A program made the position numbers and the translations under genes. The notes beneath the pieces are model-generated. The model did no database searches. It was given only the letters and a program-made list of their open reading frames with translations, and had not been told where the DNA came from. From assembly GCA_905250025.1 (NCBI GenBank), contig CAJNOJ010000077.1:248001-312000 (forward strand): 64,000 nt of DNA, read 5' to 3'. Below are positions 52,096 to 64,000 of the stretch, piece by piece. Numbering within the stretch: position 1 is the first letter of the stretch; the number at the start of each line of letters is the position of its first letter. The DNA comes from Adineta ricciae. Its lineage: Eukaryota; Rotifera; Eurotatoria; Adinetida; Adinetidae.

Positions 52096-53302
52096 ATGGA
52101 AGCATTTATTAAAGAATTATGGAAATGGCCGTGGGCTCTTCGTCTTCGAACACCGAATAATGATGACGAACATGTCGATAGACTCAATCATCGAATAACA
52201 GTTGGCATCATACTCTGTTGCGTTCTTGTTACAACAACAAGTTCATTCGTATTTAGTCGAATGTCATGTTGGGTACCTGCCGAACTTCGGCGAGATAGCT
52301 ATGGAAAATATATAGAAGACTATTGCTGGATAAGTAACACATATTACATTCATTCGAATGTTACACCGCCTCATTCAGCCGATGATAGGCGAGCTTCACA
52401 AATAAGTAATGTCAATATTACCTTTCAAATTGACTGGAGTACACAATGCATTTTTTTCGTTTCCTATAGGTTATTACCAATGGGTACCTATCATTTTATT
52501 GTTGTTGGCATTGGGCTTTTATGCTCCGCGATTGTTTTGGCGTTCGTTCAATGCTCATTGTGGTATTGATATCCAAAACTTAATCAACAAAAGCCAAATA
52601 GCCTCTAAAGACTCGACGAAAGCAGCAACGAAACTACTCGATTACTATTGTCATACGTTTAAATCACAACGTGCACGACTTTCGATTAATCTTACCGCCT
52701 ATACTCGCCACAATAAACATCGAGGAAATTATCTCAATTCTCTCTATGTTCTCACTCGTTTGATGTACCTTATTAATTCGATACTTCAATTAGTTCTACT
52801 CAATCTTTTACTCGGTCATCGCGGTAATGCGTGGTTTCTCGATATTGACATCATGAAATCGATCTTACGCTATGGTAATCCATTACTTGATTCATCGTAT
52901 TTTCCTCGTGTGACGCTCTGCGATGTACCCATACGTGAAATAGCCGAAATTCATCGATATACCGTTCAATGTGCATTGCCCGTGAATATCCTGAATGAAA
53001 AAATCTTTCTCGCACTGTCGTTCTGGTTTAGTTATGTCATTCTTCATAATATCGTGAGTTTTGTTATCTTGATCTCTCAACAGTTCCGACGGCGACAAAT
53101 TCAATTTATCAGACATTTAATCGAACTATCGCGAGAAACGAAATCGACTGAGATGGAACGCTATGTGTTCAACTTTCTAACCTACGATGGAATCTTCCTA
53201 CTTCGACTCATCAGTCATAACTCAAGCGAATTGCAAGCAATGAAAATTCTACAAATGATCGTCGATGACTATAGAAAATCTAAAGAACATGCAGACGAAT
53301 GA
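52096..53302 (+). CDS. Innexin gap-junction/hemichannel subunit
   Basis: Two exons, 52096-52405 and 52470-53302, give 380 residues, a normal innexin size. The join is chosen because it restores the innexin hallmark YYQWVPIILLLLALGFYAPR in frame. TM1 is about residues 33-53. Extracellular loop 1 holds the conserved Cys pair (SCWVP; DYCWISNTYYIH), and loop 2 shows FPRVTLCDVPI and EIHRYTVQCALPVNILNEKI, with the second Cys pair. TM3 (LINSILQLVLLNLLL) and TM4 (FLALSFWFSYVILHNIVSFV) are clear. There are four membrane segments in total with cytoplasmic ends. The donor at 52406 is preferred to one at 52437, because the latter would leave an intron of about 33 nt. Confidence 0.93.
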
Positions 53303-54395
53303 GAGCTGAGCTGATTAATAGACATCCGTTTCTGTCCAGTATTTACAGTAAATAATAATAGAAGAGGCAAAATTTCCGGTAGCGACACATCTTTGAAGTA
53401 CCGTGTCGAGACGTTATTAACTACTGCTTTCGATATATAAAAGGGTGTCAAAACATCAATTGACACAAGATAATTCGTTCTCTTGTTTGGAATAATAATA
53501 TTCCGAAGCATTCGCAGAATCTGATACGCCATCCGATAGAAATTAATCTCCCATATTTAATCTGTACATATAATTGACTCTCCATGGAATCTGTAGGTGC
53601 TTTGTAATGATTCACTTGTGTTAATCATCTTTATTCTATGGTATTACGGCATTCATTTAACAGTTTTCACAATGAATGTCTAAGAAAGGAACGTCTAAGG
53701 ATCAGATTTTCCGATCACTGTCGAGTAACATTTGTCTGACGGATTAGATTCGAGTAAATTGATCAATAGATGTCAAAAGAAGAAGAAGACAAATTGATTG
53801 TCAATGACAAACGAAGAATCTTTCCGACACAAGGTCTTGCATTTGTTTGACAAAGAGACGTTCTTCACCGAAAGAGAAAATTTTTCTAGATCATCAATGG
53901 AAATTTGCTTTGTTTTTAGAGAAATGACATTATTCGTATGTTAGTTGAACTTAATCATCAACCAAGACAAAAATCTAACAGCTTAGCTTCTTTTTCCGTA
54001 AAGAAAAGACAAATGATTTATCATAGATGCAATCACAAGAAGAAAAATGCATATTTGATGATTTAAATTAGTTTTATTGATAATTTTGTTTTCATGAGAA
54101 GAAGAAGGAAGAAGAAGAAGAAGGAATCTGATGGTCAATTTTCTTCTCTTTTCTTCATTTCTATTCTCTTCCTTCTCTCCTCACTCTCGTCTGTTCATCA
54201 CTAGTGCTTCTCTCCCTTGCACATATCGCACGGTTGGTTCCGCGCACACACATACACTCAAACACAGAAAAAAAGAGAGTATCATTCTTTCCAATCGAAA
54301 ATCGATTACATCATAGGTATATTAGGGATAATGATGACGGCAATTTGCTGTTCTTTTATATATTAAAGATTGTTTCAATCGAACGCGACATACAC
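53303..54395. other. Intergenic, innexin to neuroligin-like gene
   Basis: About 1.1 kb. It holds a GAA/GGA-rich purine run at about 54095-54126, followed directly by a pyrimidine-rich run (about 54138-54185), and the promoter of the next gene. No gene supported. Confidence 0.45.
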
Positions 54396-57300
54396 ATGTT
54401 CTATTCACTGATCGTTCTCATCTATTACTCGCACCACCTGTTGTTACTCGTATCAGCTTCACCCTTATTATTTACACTTAATGATGTCCGATATTCGTTA
54501 TCTGATCGCGTATTAAGCATTCCGAAATTAGGTTCGATACGTGGCATTCATATTGACTATGAAAATAACTATTCTCTCAAATATAATCTTGTTAATACCG
54601 AAGCATTTCTTGGGATACAATATGGTTTGTACCATGGACGATTTGAACCTTCGAAAGAACGATTCAACATACATCCAAGTACAAAAGTCACCAAGCAGAT
54701 CGAATTCGGTTCTGCATGTCCACAATATCTCTGGAAAAACGCGAGCGAACTAAGTCGAATACGGCCAAAATATTTCGCTGAAGAATATTATCCAAAATTA
54801 CTCAAATACATCTCCCGACAAAACGAAGGTCAATGTCTGTACATGAATATATATCAACCACAAATCAAAAACTTGAAAGGTAAGTTTCTCGCGATTGATC
54901 ATTAATGGCAAGAGTTATTAGATATGATCGATGGACTCGCCGTCTCGATTTTCACATTGACCAGGCACGTTAATAGAGATGACATTGTTGACACGCGTTT
55001 GATCTTTTCTCTATGCATATTATGTGATACAATTCGATTGTCATGACAGTTTTCATCTCGTATAGATTGATCATCCTAATCTCGTACACAATAGCGAAGA
55101 TATTCAATCTATGTCTACTATTTTTCTTTTGTCATCTTAGAACGTCTTCCTGTGCTCTTGTTTGTTCATGGTGATGGGTACGACATGGGTACGGGCGCTG
55201 CTTTCGATGGAGCCATTTTGGCAAGTTATACAAGAACAATTGTCGTTACGATCAACTATCGTCTTGGGCCATTCGGTAAGAGAGAGTGAGAGAGAGAAAC
55301 ATGATTTATCATTGAGATGGGGAAAGGATGTCGACTTGATCAAGGTTCGATCGTTCGTGTTGCGATTGGCATTTCCGCTCATTCGATGTAGACTGGTCTC
55401 ATTTCAGCGGGAGGCAATTATTGTTGATTAACTCACATTCGTCGTTCATCAGGCAAACAGTGTCTAGTAGATTTTGTCTCTGTCTCCCTTTCTCTTCGTC
55501 TATTAAAAATGATTATTCTACTGGATGAATGAACCCATCGGTGACATGGTCATTAATCTCATGTAAATGAGACGAGATGAAATCGAGAGAAGCTCTTCGA
55601 ACTTATCTATTTATTTTTCTTAGTAAAATTCAATGAAAAATTTCAATTAAAATAAGAAGGCGTTGTTTTTCCTCTTTCGATGATGTAACTTCAGATGTAT
55701 CTCATCAGAATTTGTTTTATAACCGGATGGATAGCAATGTTTGGATAGTAGAATCAGAACAGATTAATGAAAAAGGATAATCGAACCATCAAGATTCATC
55801 AATCAAACATTGTTATTCTTGACGAAGGAAAGACAAATCAATATTTGTGTACAATAACAGCAGACTTTTGTTCGATTCTCTAGCGAGATTTCGATACTAT
55901 CTTCTTTGGCATGCAATCTCTATGCCCAATGACGAATTCGATGTCATTGTTCGGTTAGACTTGCTAAGTAGACGCGAAGAATGTTTACATACCCTCAATC
56001 AGTAGTTGTCTGATGTTCATCTGTTAATTTCTGCTCGCAATGATTCGCACTTTTGAACAGAACAAAAGAGGAAGAAAGCAGGACCACCTCCCGATTTAGT
56101 AAACATGCCGAAAATTTGATCTCTTAAATGTCAGATATATGATTAAAGTTCATCAGTCAAGTATTTTCGAAGTGTTGTTTGTGTCAATAGGCTTTCTCTA
56201 CGTGTCACGTGAACACAAAGGTGATTACGCATTACAAGATATTTATACAGCGTTACATTGGCTGAAGAATTACGTGACAAATTTTAACGGAGACCCTGAT
56301 CGAATTACTCTATACGGAACAGGAACTGGAGCTGTCTTAGCTAGTCTTGTTGTTATGCTTGAAACTGTCAATGGTTTGTAATTTGATTTGGAAAATGACG
56401 TACGAAAGTTATTTATCTGTCTAGGTGGTACAGGAGCAGTCAAACGACGAAAATCTCTTGTTCATCGTTTAATTTTAAATGACCAAACCTTCCTCTCTCC
56501 GCATATGACTTCAACATTGCAGGAAATCTCTTCGTATCAAACGAATCTTCTTTCTCAGTTATCATGTTCGACAACGCAGTGTCTTCGAAATCAAACTTTA
56601 ATCACTACAAACGATTTACTTCAATTGAATTCCTATGAAGATTTCAATTATATCTGCCCGTTAGAGAATCCATTTCCATTCTATTATTCGCCCATAGTCA
56701 GTAATGACTATACAAATCCTTTACGTTCGAGATTTTTTCAACAATCTCAAACGTTACTACCTGAAAATCTTCGAATTTTATTAACCACAAGTCAGTCGAC
56801 ATTGCCATTGAAGCTGGAGAAGAAACCTTCAGATATAAACAATACCATCGAATATTTATTGAATTACGCTTATACAAAATGGAATAAAAAAATGAAACAA
56901 GTCGATTTCGACGAACAATTATTACATTATCATCAGCAAATCATCGCTCCATTACTTCAATATGCAAACTATCTTTCCGATCAAACCCGAATCCATGTTT
57001 TAGAGCAACATTCAAGGAAATATCATTCTGAACTACCGCTAACATTAGGATACGTTCTCGCACCATCGATGAGTGTCTATAATGATACATATCTGACGGC
57101 CAATGAAAATGATCGTATGGAGAGTATGCGTATGATGGATCTATTTGCTAATTTGATACATAATGGGTAAGTCAATCAGATTTGTTTTGATAAAACACAA
57201 ACGTTCTTTTTCTTTGCTAATCGATAGTGATATCAGTCGAAGATCAGCGTATGGAAGAGAATTGAAAGAAGAACAACACGACGAATGGCATCCAGTTTTT

Positions 57301-58145
57301 CCGGATTTGAATTTTCTTCTGCTGAAAGGTGAGTCGGCGCTGTTAGACATGAGTGACGACCTTCGCATACAATTATGAATCCTCAAAACAGAAACTTGCG
57401 TGATACGTTGAGATGCTTTTCGAGAGCTTTTCAAAATTCATCAGTCTTTTGTCACGAGAGTTTTTCGTTAAAAATAGACAGATTCTAATTAAAATAGATG
57501 ATTAAAGTTGACAACTAATTATCATCTACATCGCTTCTTGGATATTTAGATGGAAAACTAGCTCAACAGTCTGGCTACTATGCTCAGGTTCATTATCTTT
57601 TCAATAATCTGATTCCGAATCTTTCCAAACGTCCACCGCATTTCGATCTTATCAACACCTGGATTTCATTGTATAAAATATCGCATCAACAAAATCTGTC
57701 TACTCAGCATTCGCCAACCGTGCGAACTTCATTTCTATCTCGCTCTATCTATTCAGAAACGAAGCATCCAAAGTTTGTCTTTGCTATTACTTTCTGTGTG
57801 TTTCTTATGCTGTTGATCAACTTCATTCTTTGTGCTACTTTGACCAAACGTGGACGCTGTCTCCGGAAACGTGAATATAACTGTCTCAATGGACACGCAC
57901 AATTAGATATTGGAAAAGCGCAACAACAACTGCATGGTGGTTCATCCCCATCAAGTACAAATAGTAACGGAACACTGATTCAACAATTAGTTGTTAACAC
58001 GAATTGCACGACGACAACGAATAGTAGTCTCAGTAGCACACCACCTGTGGATATTTTACATCCGATTAATGTCATGAAGAAGAATGGTATATTACGCAGT
58101 TCAACGAAGTATAAACCGCCGATATTATCCGAAGCGATTGTATAG
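54396..58145 (+). CDS. Neuroligin-like type-B carboxylesterase-fold adhesion protein
   Basis: Neuroligins are single-pass synaptic adhesion proteins with a catalytically dead esterase domain. The start at 54396 opens a signal peptide (MFYSLIVLIYYSHHLLLLVS). Exons then give YNLVNTEAFLGIQYGLYHGR, the GSACPQYLW and GQCLYMNIYQP blocks, LPVLLFVHGDGYDMGTGAAF (oxyanion region), VVTINYRLGPFGFL, DYALQDIYTALHWLKNYVTN, FNGDPDRITLYGTGTGAVLA and, later, QQSGYYAQVHYLFNNLIPNL. The nucleophile elbow GESAG is GTGTG, so the Ser is lost. One transmembrane helix (FVFAITFCVFLMLLINFILC) precedes a cytoplasmic tail of about 110 residues ending SEAIV, a possible PDZ ligand. About six exons; one intron is about 0.9 kb. 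A poly(A) signal lies at 58178-58183. It could be another dead cholinesterase-like adhesion protein. Confidence 0.82.
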
Positions 58146-58321
58146 TATTTCTTGTTCGTTCGTTTTTTTATTTCTTTAATAAATAACTTGTTTGGAATAA
58201 TGAAAATAGAACCAACTGCAGTGTCTGTAACAAAAATAATTAACAGAGAGACAAACTAACATATAAATACGCAAGAATAGAAGTCAAGCATTCGTCAACA
58301 GCAAAAGGCACCGATTTTCCT

Positions 58322-60100
58322 TTAGATATTGTCGATATCAATAATTTCGCCATTGTGTTCAATCTTGTCTTCTACCACATCCTTAGTTACTGGTTCCTTT
58401 ATAACTTCGATGCCACCACCAGCTCTGTGAGTGAAATCAATCTAAACAGCAACAACATTCATTTCCCAATCCACTTCCTCCGTGTCGTTCTCCTACCTCG
58501 GGCTCAGCATGACCATCACTATTCTCGTTGTCATCATCGTCGTCACTCGACTCTTCAGCGGTCTTCAGCCATTGAATGAACTCGTTCGCCATCTCACGTA
58601 TTTCTTTCGCTGTCACTTTATCTGTGTATCGCTTCGATGCCTTTTCATGCCATCGATAGAATGTCTCTTCTTCAACCAGATCTTCATCGTAGAACTTCAG
58701 CAAGATCTTCGACATGGTCTTTTTGTTGTAAATCTTGGCGCGGACATCAGCTCGTTCACCAATCAGTGCTTCGACGGCATGCAACAGATACTTTTGGCCC
58801 TTGGTATTCTTTGTGCACAACTAAAACACGATAAGCGAACAACGAGATGGCGATCAAGCTCAGCCGCACCGAGACAATGTGATTACCTTGGAGAGTAGCA
58901 CTTTGTATTCGTCGATCTCTTTGATGATGTTCTCTGTGAATATGCATTGTGCAACAACAAACGGTGCTTGTTCCATGATTTCGAGTCGTTCGGCTTCAGC
59001 AACGATATCTTTGATGGTCTCGATCTGGTTCAGCTGCTTGTCCTTTTTCTTCTTCTACATAAATAAGGGTCAGCGAGGACAAGGGTAAGGCGAGATGCGA
59101 CATACCTCGACGAGACGGTTGAACTGGTCACATCGCTCGTTCAATGGCTTATCGAGATCGTTGGTCTGTATCATGCCTTTGATCTGTGAAGTGAGATCGT
59201 CGACGGCTGGTGTAAGATCATCGCCCCAGTCTTCATCGTCGTCTTCTTCGTCACCGCCTTGATCTTTCGAGTGGCCATTCTAAGTGAGAAAAGTAGAAAA
59301 GCGGTGGACGATGATGTAAGGGTGATGATCTTACTGATTTGGTTGCATGTTCATTTGGACTGCCTTCATCGGAATCTCTGGTGTTGCCGGATGAGTGTGC
59401 ATTTTTCTTGCTGCCTTTCGATTTGCCTTTGACTTTTGTTTCTGCAGGCGTATCGGTTTTGCTTTCCTGTAAAAAGCGGGATGAGTATAGAGAAGAGAGC
59501 GGAAGGGGGATAATGAGGTTGACTTACAGCGTCTGGTGGATTTTTAGCGATATAGGTGGTGAGTTTGTGTGAAGCCATGTTGATGGTGCCTTGATAGCCA
59601 CATGCAGCACACACCTGATGAATTTCACCACCATTCCGCTTACGAAAACTCTAATAATATATCGGACGTATGAAGAAAGAAAGTAGTAAGTCCCACTTAC
59701 CAATTGGGTTTCCGGATTATCGCAGTTTGGACAAAGAACAAATCGTTTGATGAAACCATCAAGAAGATTCTGAAGTTTTTCGCAGTCGTGTGATCCGTTT
59801 ACAATGTATCGATCTTCTTTTGCATTCATCTGAACTTGGGCACCAAGTTCACAACCAAAGAACTTGGTCACATCTATTGATCAGAGAGAAAAATAATGGA
59901 AAATTACTGTTTGGAGAAGAGGAAAAAGCAGGTTTAGTCTCACAAGTTGTGGGACGATTCAGAGCTTTAGCAATTGCAGTAGCGTTGACCACAACAGTTT
60001 TGATACCATTCCCAGTGCCTTCAACTTTAGCTATAAGTTTCGGCATCTTATAGCGATAGAACATATCATTTGTTTGACGATTAACATTGATCATAGCCAT
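58322..60100 (-). CDS. EIF5: Eukaryotic translation initiation factor 5, copy 1
   Basis: eIF5 is the GTPase-activating protein for eIF2 in the 43S/48S complex. The start at 60100 ([20 protein letters not shown]) is followed by [20 protein letters not shown], with the arginine-finger-bearing N-terminus, then [20 protein letters not shown] and a C2C2 zinc ribbon ([12 protein letters not shown] ... CAACGYQG). A Lys/Ser/Asp-rich linker ([12 protein letters not shown]) leads to the C-terminal W2/HEAT domain ([60 protein letters not shown]), which holds the acidic/aromatic boxes for eIF2beta and eIF3c. The gene ends [12 protein letters not shown] at 58322. It is almost identical, introns included, to the copy starting at 62369. 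Confidence 0.95.
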
Positions 60101-61028
60101 GATTGTCGAAAATTATTGATCATTACGTGGTGACGATGTTACTACTCTTTCGTCGTTTGCATATCAAAAGAAAATCGGTGCAAACACCAATCAACGATTA
60201 TGTGCATCTAACCAATAACAGAAACAATATAGAATATAGTAATAAATCCATAAAGTACCACCGATATCTGTCCGTCCATTCATGTAAGTGTTCATTCAGT
60301 ACAGGCCTACACATGTCTAACTAAAAAATGAATTTTACAAGATTGATAAATGCGATCCAGTGACTTGGACTTCTTGTGATGTGCTATAAGTATATGGCTT
60401 TTACTGAGTAAAATTTTTGTGGCGAAATAATATTAGTGCAAAAAAAATCTTTCCAGACACGGAAAAGCGTCAGATAATCGTCGGATATTGATTGATGACA
60501 GAGGGAGTTGACAAAATTTAGTGCGGTGGTTCATTATTTCCTTGAAGAACTTCAACATTTCCTTCTGAACAGAATTACATAGGACACATGTTTGAGCACG
60601 GTACAATTGACATGTTCTGACTGATAGTTGCTGAACGAAATCCTATCCAGATGTTCTGTCGTCATCATACATCAAACAACGTGGTGCTTTGACATGATCT
60701 CAACAGTTCGCACTTCTCTGAGGTACTCGACTCAATCGTTGTAAGTTATATGGACTTTCGATGCGCCGCACAAATTACATCCAGGAAAAAAATTAATATT
60801 CATCGGAAAATGAAAGACAGATTGAAAAAGCTTCATATTTTATCACAAAAACTTTTTATATCTATATTCAGTTCCGAGACTTTAAAAGCAACAAATCGTG
60901 CTGAACAACTAATTTGCTAGTTAAATAGGACTCTTCGACCGAGAAAATGGCATCGATTGAAAGTGGCATACATCTATTTAAGAAAGAGACATTTTGCTTT
61001 GTTATGAACATTTCTACTCAGATTCATC
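60101..61028. other. Divergent interval, eIF5 copy 1 / GPCR
   Basis: About 930 bases upstream of both neighbours. No repeat, RNA gene or convincing ORF is visible. Confidence 0.4.
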
Positions 61029-62071
61029 ATGTCATCTTCTTCGGAAACATCTTACACACTCGCAGCAGAGCAAATAACTATCTATGGTAGTTTTCTGCTA
61101 TTCGTCCTGGGTGTAGTAGGCTCACTACTCAATATTCTTGTTTTTCTTACTCTTCGCACTTTCCGACAAAGCTCATGTGCTTTTTATCTGACTGCCATGT
61201 CTGGCGTTAACTTAGGATACTTACTAAGTTCCGTATTACCTCGCGTTCTGTTAGCGCTGTATGATAATGACGGAACCGAAAATTCGTTATTTTATTGCCG
61301 GTTTCGAAACTACTTATCCACAGTGTGTTCAATCTTATCTTTAACATGTTTTTGCTTAGCTACCATGGATCAATATTTCGCTACATGTACTCGATCTCGA
61401 TTTCATCGATGGTGTAATATCAAAGTAGCTCAACGCTTGGTCATAATTTTTAGTGTTGTATGGATTCTACATAGTCTCCCATATTTTTTTCTCTTTAATC
61501 ATGTTCGTTCGCCAATTTCTCAAAAAAACAGCTGTGTCATGACAAACACCTTCTATATCCAATATCGTGCCTACTGCATTGTTATTGTTCTCATGGGCGT
61601 TTTACCTATGTCCATCACAATTATATTCGGCTCAATGGCTTATCATAACGTTCAACAATTAGCATATCGGACAGTTCCGATCGTTCGACAACAATTAGAT
61701 AAACAACTGACAGTGATGGTCCTAACACACGTTGTTCTCGATTGTTTTGCTATAATACCATTCACTGTTTCGTATATTGTTCAATTGAATACAAAGCAAA
61801 TAAACAATGCAGCGGTGACAACAGCAATTCATCTTGTTTACAATACTGCCGTCGTCGTCAGTTATTTGCATTTTTCAGTAAATATGATTTAGTCAGAATC
61901 CCTGGATGAGAATTCTGTTTGTATTCTTTATTTTAGAGCCCATTCTATATTTATATTTGCGTGTCCGAAAGATTCCGTCGACAATTACTTCGCGTCTTGC
62001 AGAATATTCATTTTAAACTATTCAAACCAAAACCAAAAATAGATATCAACCGGGTGGCGCCTACAGATTAA
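61029..62071 (+). CDS. Rhodopsin-like GPCR (orphan), two exons
   Basis: Exons 61029-61877 and 61937-62071 give 327 residues. TM1 is FLLFVLGVVGSLLNILVFLT with Gly-Ser-x-x-Asn. TM3 is anchored by Cys (YCRFRNYLS) and ends MDQYFAT, where DRY is changed to DQY. TM4, TM5 and TM6 are clear (VVWILHSLPYFF; IVLMGVLPMSITIIFGSMAY; THVVLDCFAIIPFTVSYIVQ). The splice joins YLHFS to SPFYIYICVSERFRRQLLRV, restoring the TM7-helix 8 motif; without it the frame stops in TM7. A basic tail follows. It is only distantly similar to the GPCR at the window start and sits between the two eIF5 copies. A poly(A) signal lies at 62176-62181. Confidence 0.88.
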
Positions 62072-62368
62072 CGTCAAACTAATCATTCGAGCATACTTGT
62101 TCTAGTTTCTGTCGTGCGTATAAATGATGTTCAAATGAATCTATTCAAAATCCGTTCTTTGCGTTTATTTTCATGAATAAATAATCTGTTTGTAACAGTG
62201 GGAAAAGGAATAGAGTGGAGTACGTAGAATAGACAACAGCACTGATAGAGATAATGAGGAAAGAATAAATGAAGGCAAAGAAAATGAACAAGAATGGCAA
62301 TCTAAATGAAGCGACACAAGAAGCAACTGATCAGCAGAAAAAGAAAAGAAAAGAAATAAAGTAAACTC

Positions 62369-64000
62369 TCAGATATTGTCGATATCAATAATTTCGCCAT
62401 TGTGTTCAATCTTGTCTTCTACCACATCCTTAGTTACTGGCTCCTTTATAACTTCGATGCCACCACCAGCTCTGTGAGTGAAATCAATCTAAACAGCAAC
62501 AACATTCATTTCCCAATCCACTTCCTCCGTGTCGTTCTCCTACCTCGGGCTCAGCATGACCATCACTATTCTCGTTGTCATCATCGTCGTCACTCGACTC
62601 TTCAGCGGTCTTCAGCCATTGAATGAACTCGTTTGCCATCTCACGTATTTCTTTCGCTGTCACTTTGTCTGTGTATCGCTTCGACGCCTTTTCATGCCAT
62701 CGATAGAATGTCTCTTCTTCAACCAGATCTTCATCGTAGAACTTCAGCAAGATCTTCGACATGGTCTTTTTGTTGTAAATCTTGGCGCGAACATCAGCTC
62801 GTTCACCAATCAGTGCTTCGACGGCATGCAACAGATACTTTTGGCCCTTGGTATTCTTTGTGCACAACTAAAACACGATAAGCGAACAGCGAGATGGCGA
62901 TCAAGCTCAGCCGCACCGAGACAATGTGATTACCTTGGAGAGTAGCACTTTGTATTCGTCAATCTCTTTGATGATGTTCTCTGTGAATATGCATTGTGCA
63001 ACAACAAACGGTGCTTGTTCCATGATTTCGAGTCGTTCGGCTTCGGCAACGATATCTTTGATGGTCTCGATCTGGTTCAGCTGCTTGTCCTTTTTCTTCT
63101 TCTACATAAACAAGGGTCAGCGAGGACAAGGGTAAGGCGAGATGCGACATACCTCGACGAGACGGTTGAACTGGTCACATCGCTCGTTCAATGGCTTATC
63201 GAGATCGTTGGTCTGTATCATGCCTTTGATCTGTGAAGTGAGATCGTCGACGGCTGGTGTAAGATCATCGCCCCAGTCTTCATCGTCGTCTTCTTCGTCA
63301 CCGCCTTGATCTTTCGAGTGGCCATTCTAAGTGAGAAAAGTAGAAAAGCGGTGGACGATGATGTAAGGGTGATGATCTTACTGATTTGGTTGCATGTTCA
63401 TTTGGACTGCCTTCATCGGAATCTCTGGTGTTGCCGGATGAGTGTGCATTTTTCTTGCTGCCTTTCGATTTGCCTTTGACTTTTGTGTCTGTAGGCGTGT
63501 CAGTTTTGCTTTCCTGTAGAAAGTGGGATGAGTATAGAGAAGAGAGCGGAAAGGGGATAATGGGGTTGACTTACAGCGTCTGGTGGATTTTTGGCGATAT
63601 AGGTGGTGAGTTTGTGTGAAGCCATGTTGATGGTGCCTTGATAGCCACATGCAGCACACACCTGATGAATATCACCACCATTTCGTTTACTACTGAAACT
63701 CTAAAGAGCAGAAAAGTATTGTAAGTGAAAACAGATTTGACTCGAATATCTAATATGAGAATTAAGATTATGTGTGTGTAGAGATACACCAGTGTAAAGC
63801 AGATTTGCGCCTCACATTCTTGAATGTTATGGCGACACTGATAAATTCCAGCGGATAGGAAATTTTTTCAACATTCCGATTTCGTTAGATAGTAGGGTCA
63901 AACGTACCAATTTTGTCTCTGGATTATCGCAGTTTGGACAAAGAACAAATCGTTTGATGAAACCATCAAGAAGATTCTGAAGTTTTTCGCAGTCGTGTGA
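62369..64000 (-). CDS. EIF5: Eukaryotic translation initiation factor 5, copy 2 (partial)
   Basis: Second eIF5 gene. The window ends inside its N-terminal half, so the start codon is outside. The W2-domain exon (62484-62867) encodes exactly the same 127-codon frame as copy 1. From the stop codon to about 63690 the two copies keep a constant spacing of 4,047 bases, introns included. The intron that follows (about 63703-63907) is about 160 bases longer and unrelated to copy 1; beyond it exon similarity resumes (CNKL versus CNQL-type changes around the zinc ribbon). The stop is TGA (62369-62371) instead of TAA. The 3' flanks differ as soon as coding sequence ends. Confidence 0.93.

Noticed and set aside
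58355..59088. Plus-strand ORFs over eIF5 copy 1 (repeated at 62402-63135)
   Set aside because: They recur in both copies only because the eIF5 exons beneath them on the minus strand are duplicated.

Overview
The window is nuclear DNA of a small-genome metazoan, most likely a bdelloid rotifer (Adineta/Rotaria type). The evidence is that genes are dense and on both strands, most introns are 45-60 nt GT..AG, intergenic DNA is AT-rich, the proteins are animal (septin, innexin, neuroligin, H2A.Z, TMCC, REEP, RNF146, STAT-like), and there are also a TPR-ADP-ribosyltransferase and a bacterial-type GH13 glucosidase of the sort bdelloids carry. The species call is inference. Exon joins were made by eye from reading-frame phase.

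Layout. 1-12 kb: a rhodopsin-like GPCR, RCL1 (-), a decayed Tc1/mariner-like element, an ART-TPR gene with a frameshift (-), COMMD5 (+), a small secreted six-Cys protein (-), ENKD1 (-) and RNF146 (+). 13-17.3 kb: a TMCC-family membrane protein and a REEP1-4-type ER-shaping protein (+). 19.1-39.8 kb: five consecutive minus-strand genes that I read as divergent STAT transcription factors. 40.7-43.4 kb: a GH13 alpha-glucosidase whose catalytic nucleophile is Asn instead of Asp. 43.9-45.3 kb: a protein built of 12 copies of an unrecognised ~30-residue repeat. 46.9-51.5 kb: H2A.Z, RNF113A and a septin (all -). 52-58 kb: an innexin and a neuroligin-like protein (+). 58.3-64 kb: two near-identical eIF5 genes (-) flanking a second GPCR (+); the second eIF5 runs off the window.

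The most interesting part is the STAT-like array. All five genes share the same domain order: a short basic first exon in most, a helical region, an 'SF[IM]I(V/T)..P'-type start of the DNA-binding domain, a linker ending in a Phe-Leu-Gly-Ile-Cys-type SH2 entry, an SH2 core with the phosphotyrosine-binding Arg, and an unrelated low-complexity or acidic tail. Four of the five keep a [D/E]-x-Tyr-x-Pro-hydrophobic motif just after the SH2 domain, a candidate activating tyrosine. The fourth gene of the array (31782-34472) lacks it. The genes fall into two subfamilies: 1 and 2 versus 3, 4 and 5. This looks like a lineage-specific expansion and diversification of a STAT pathway.
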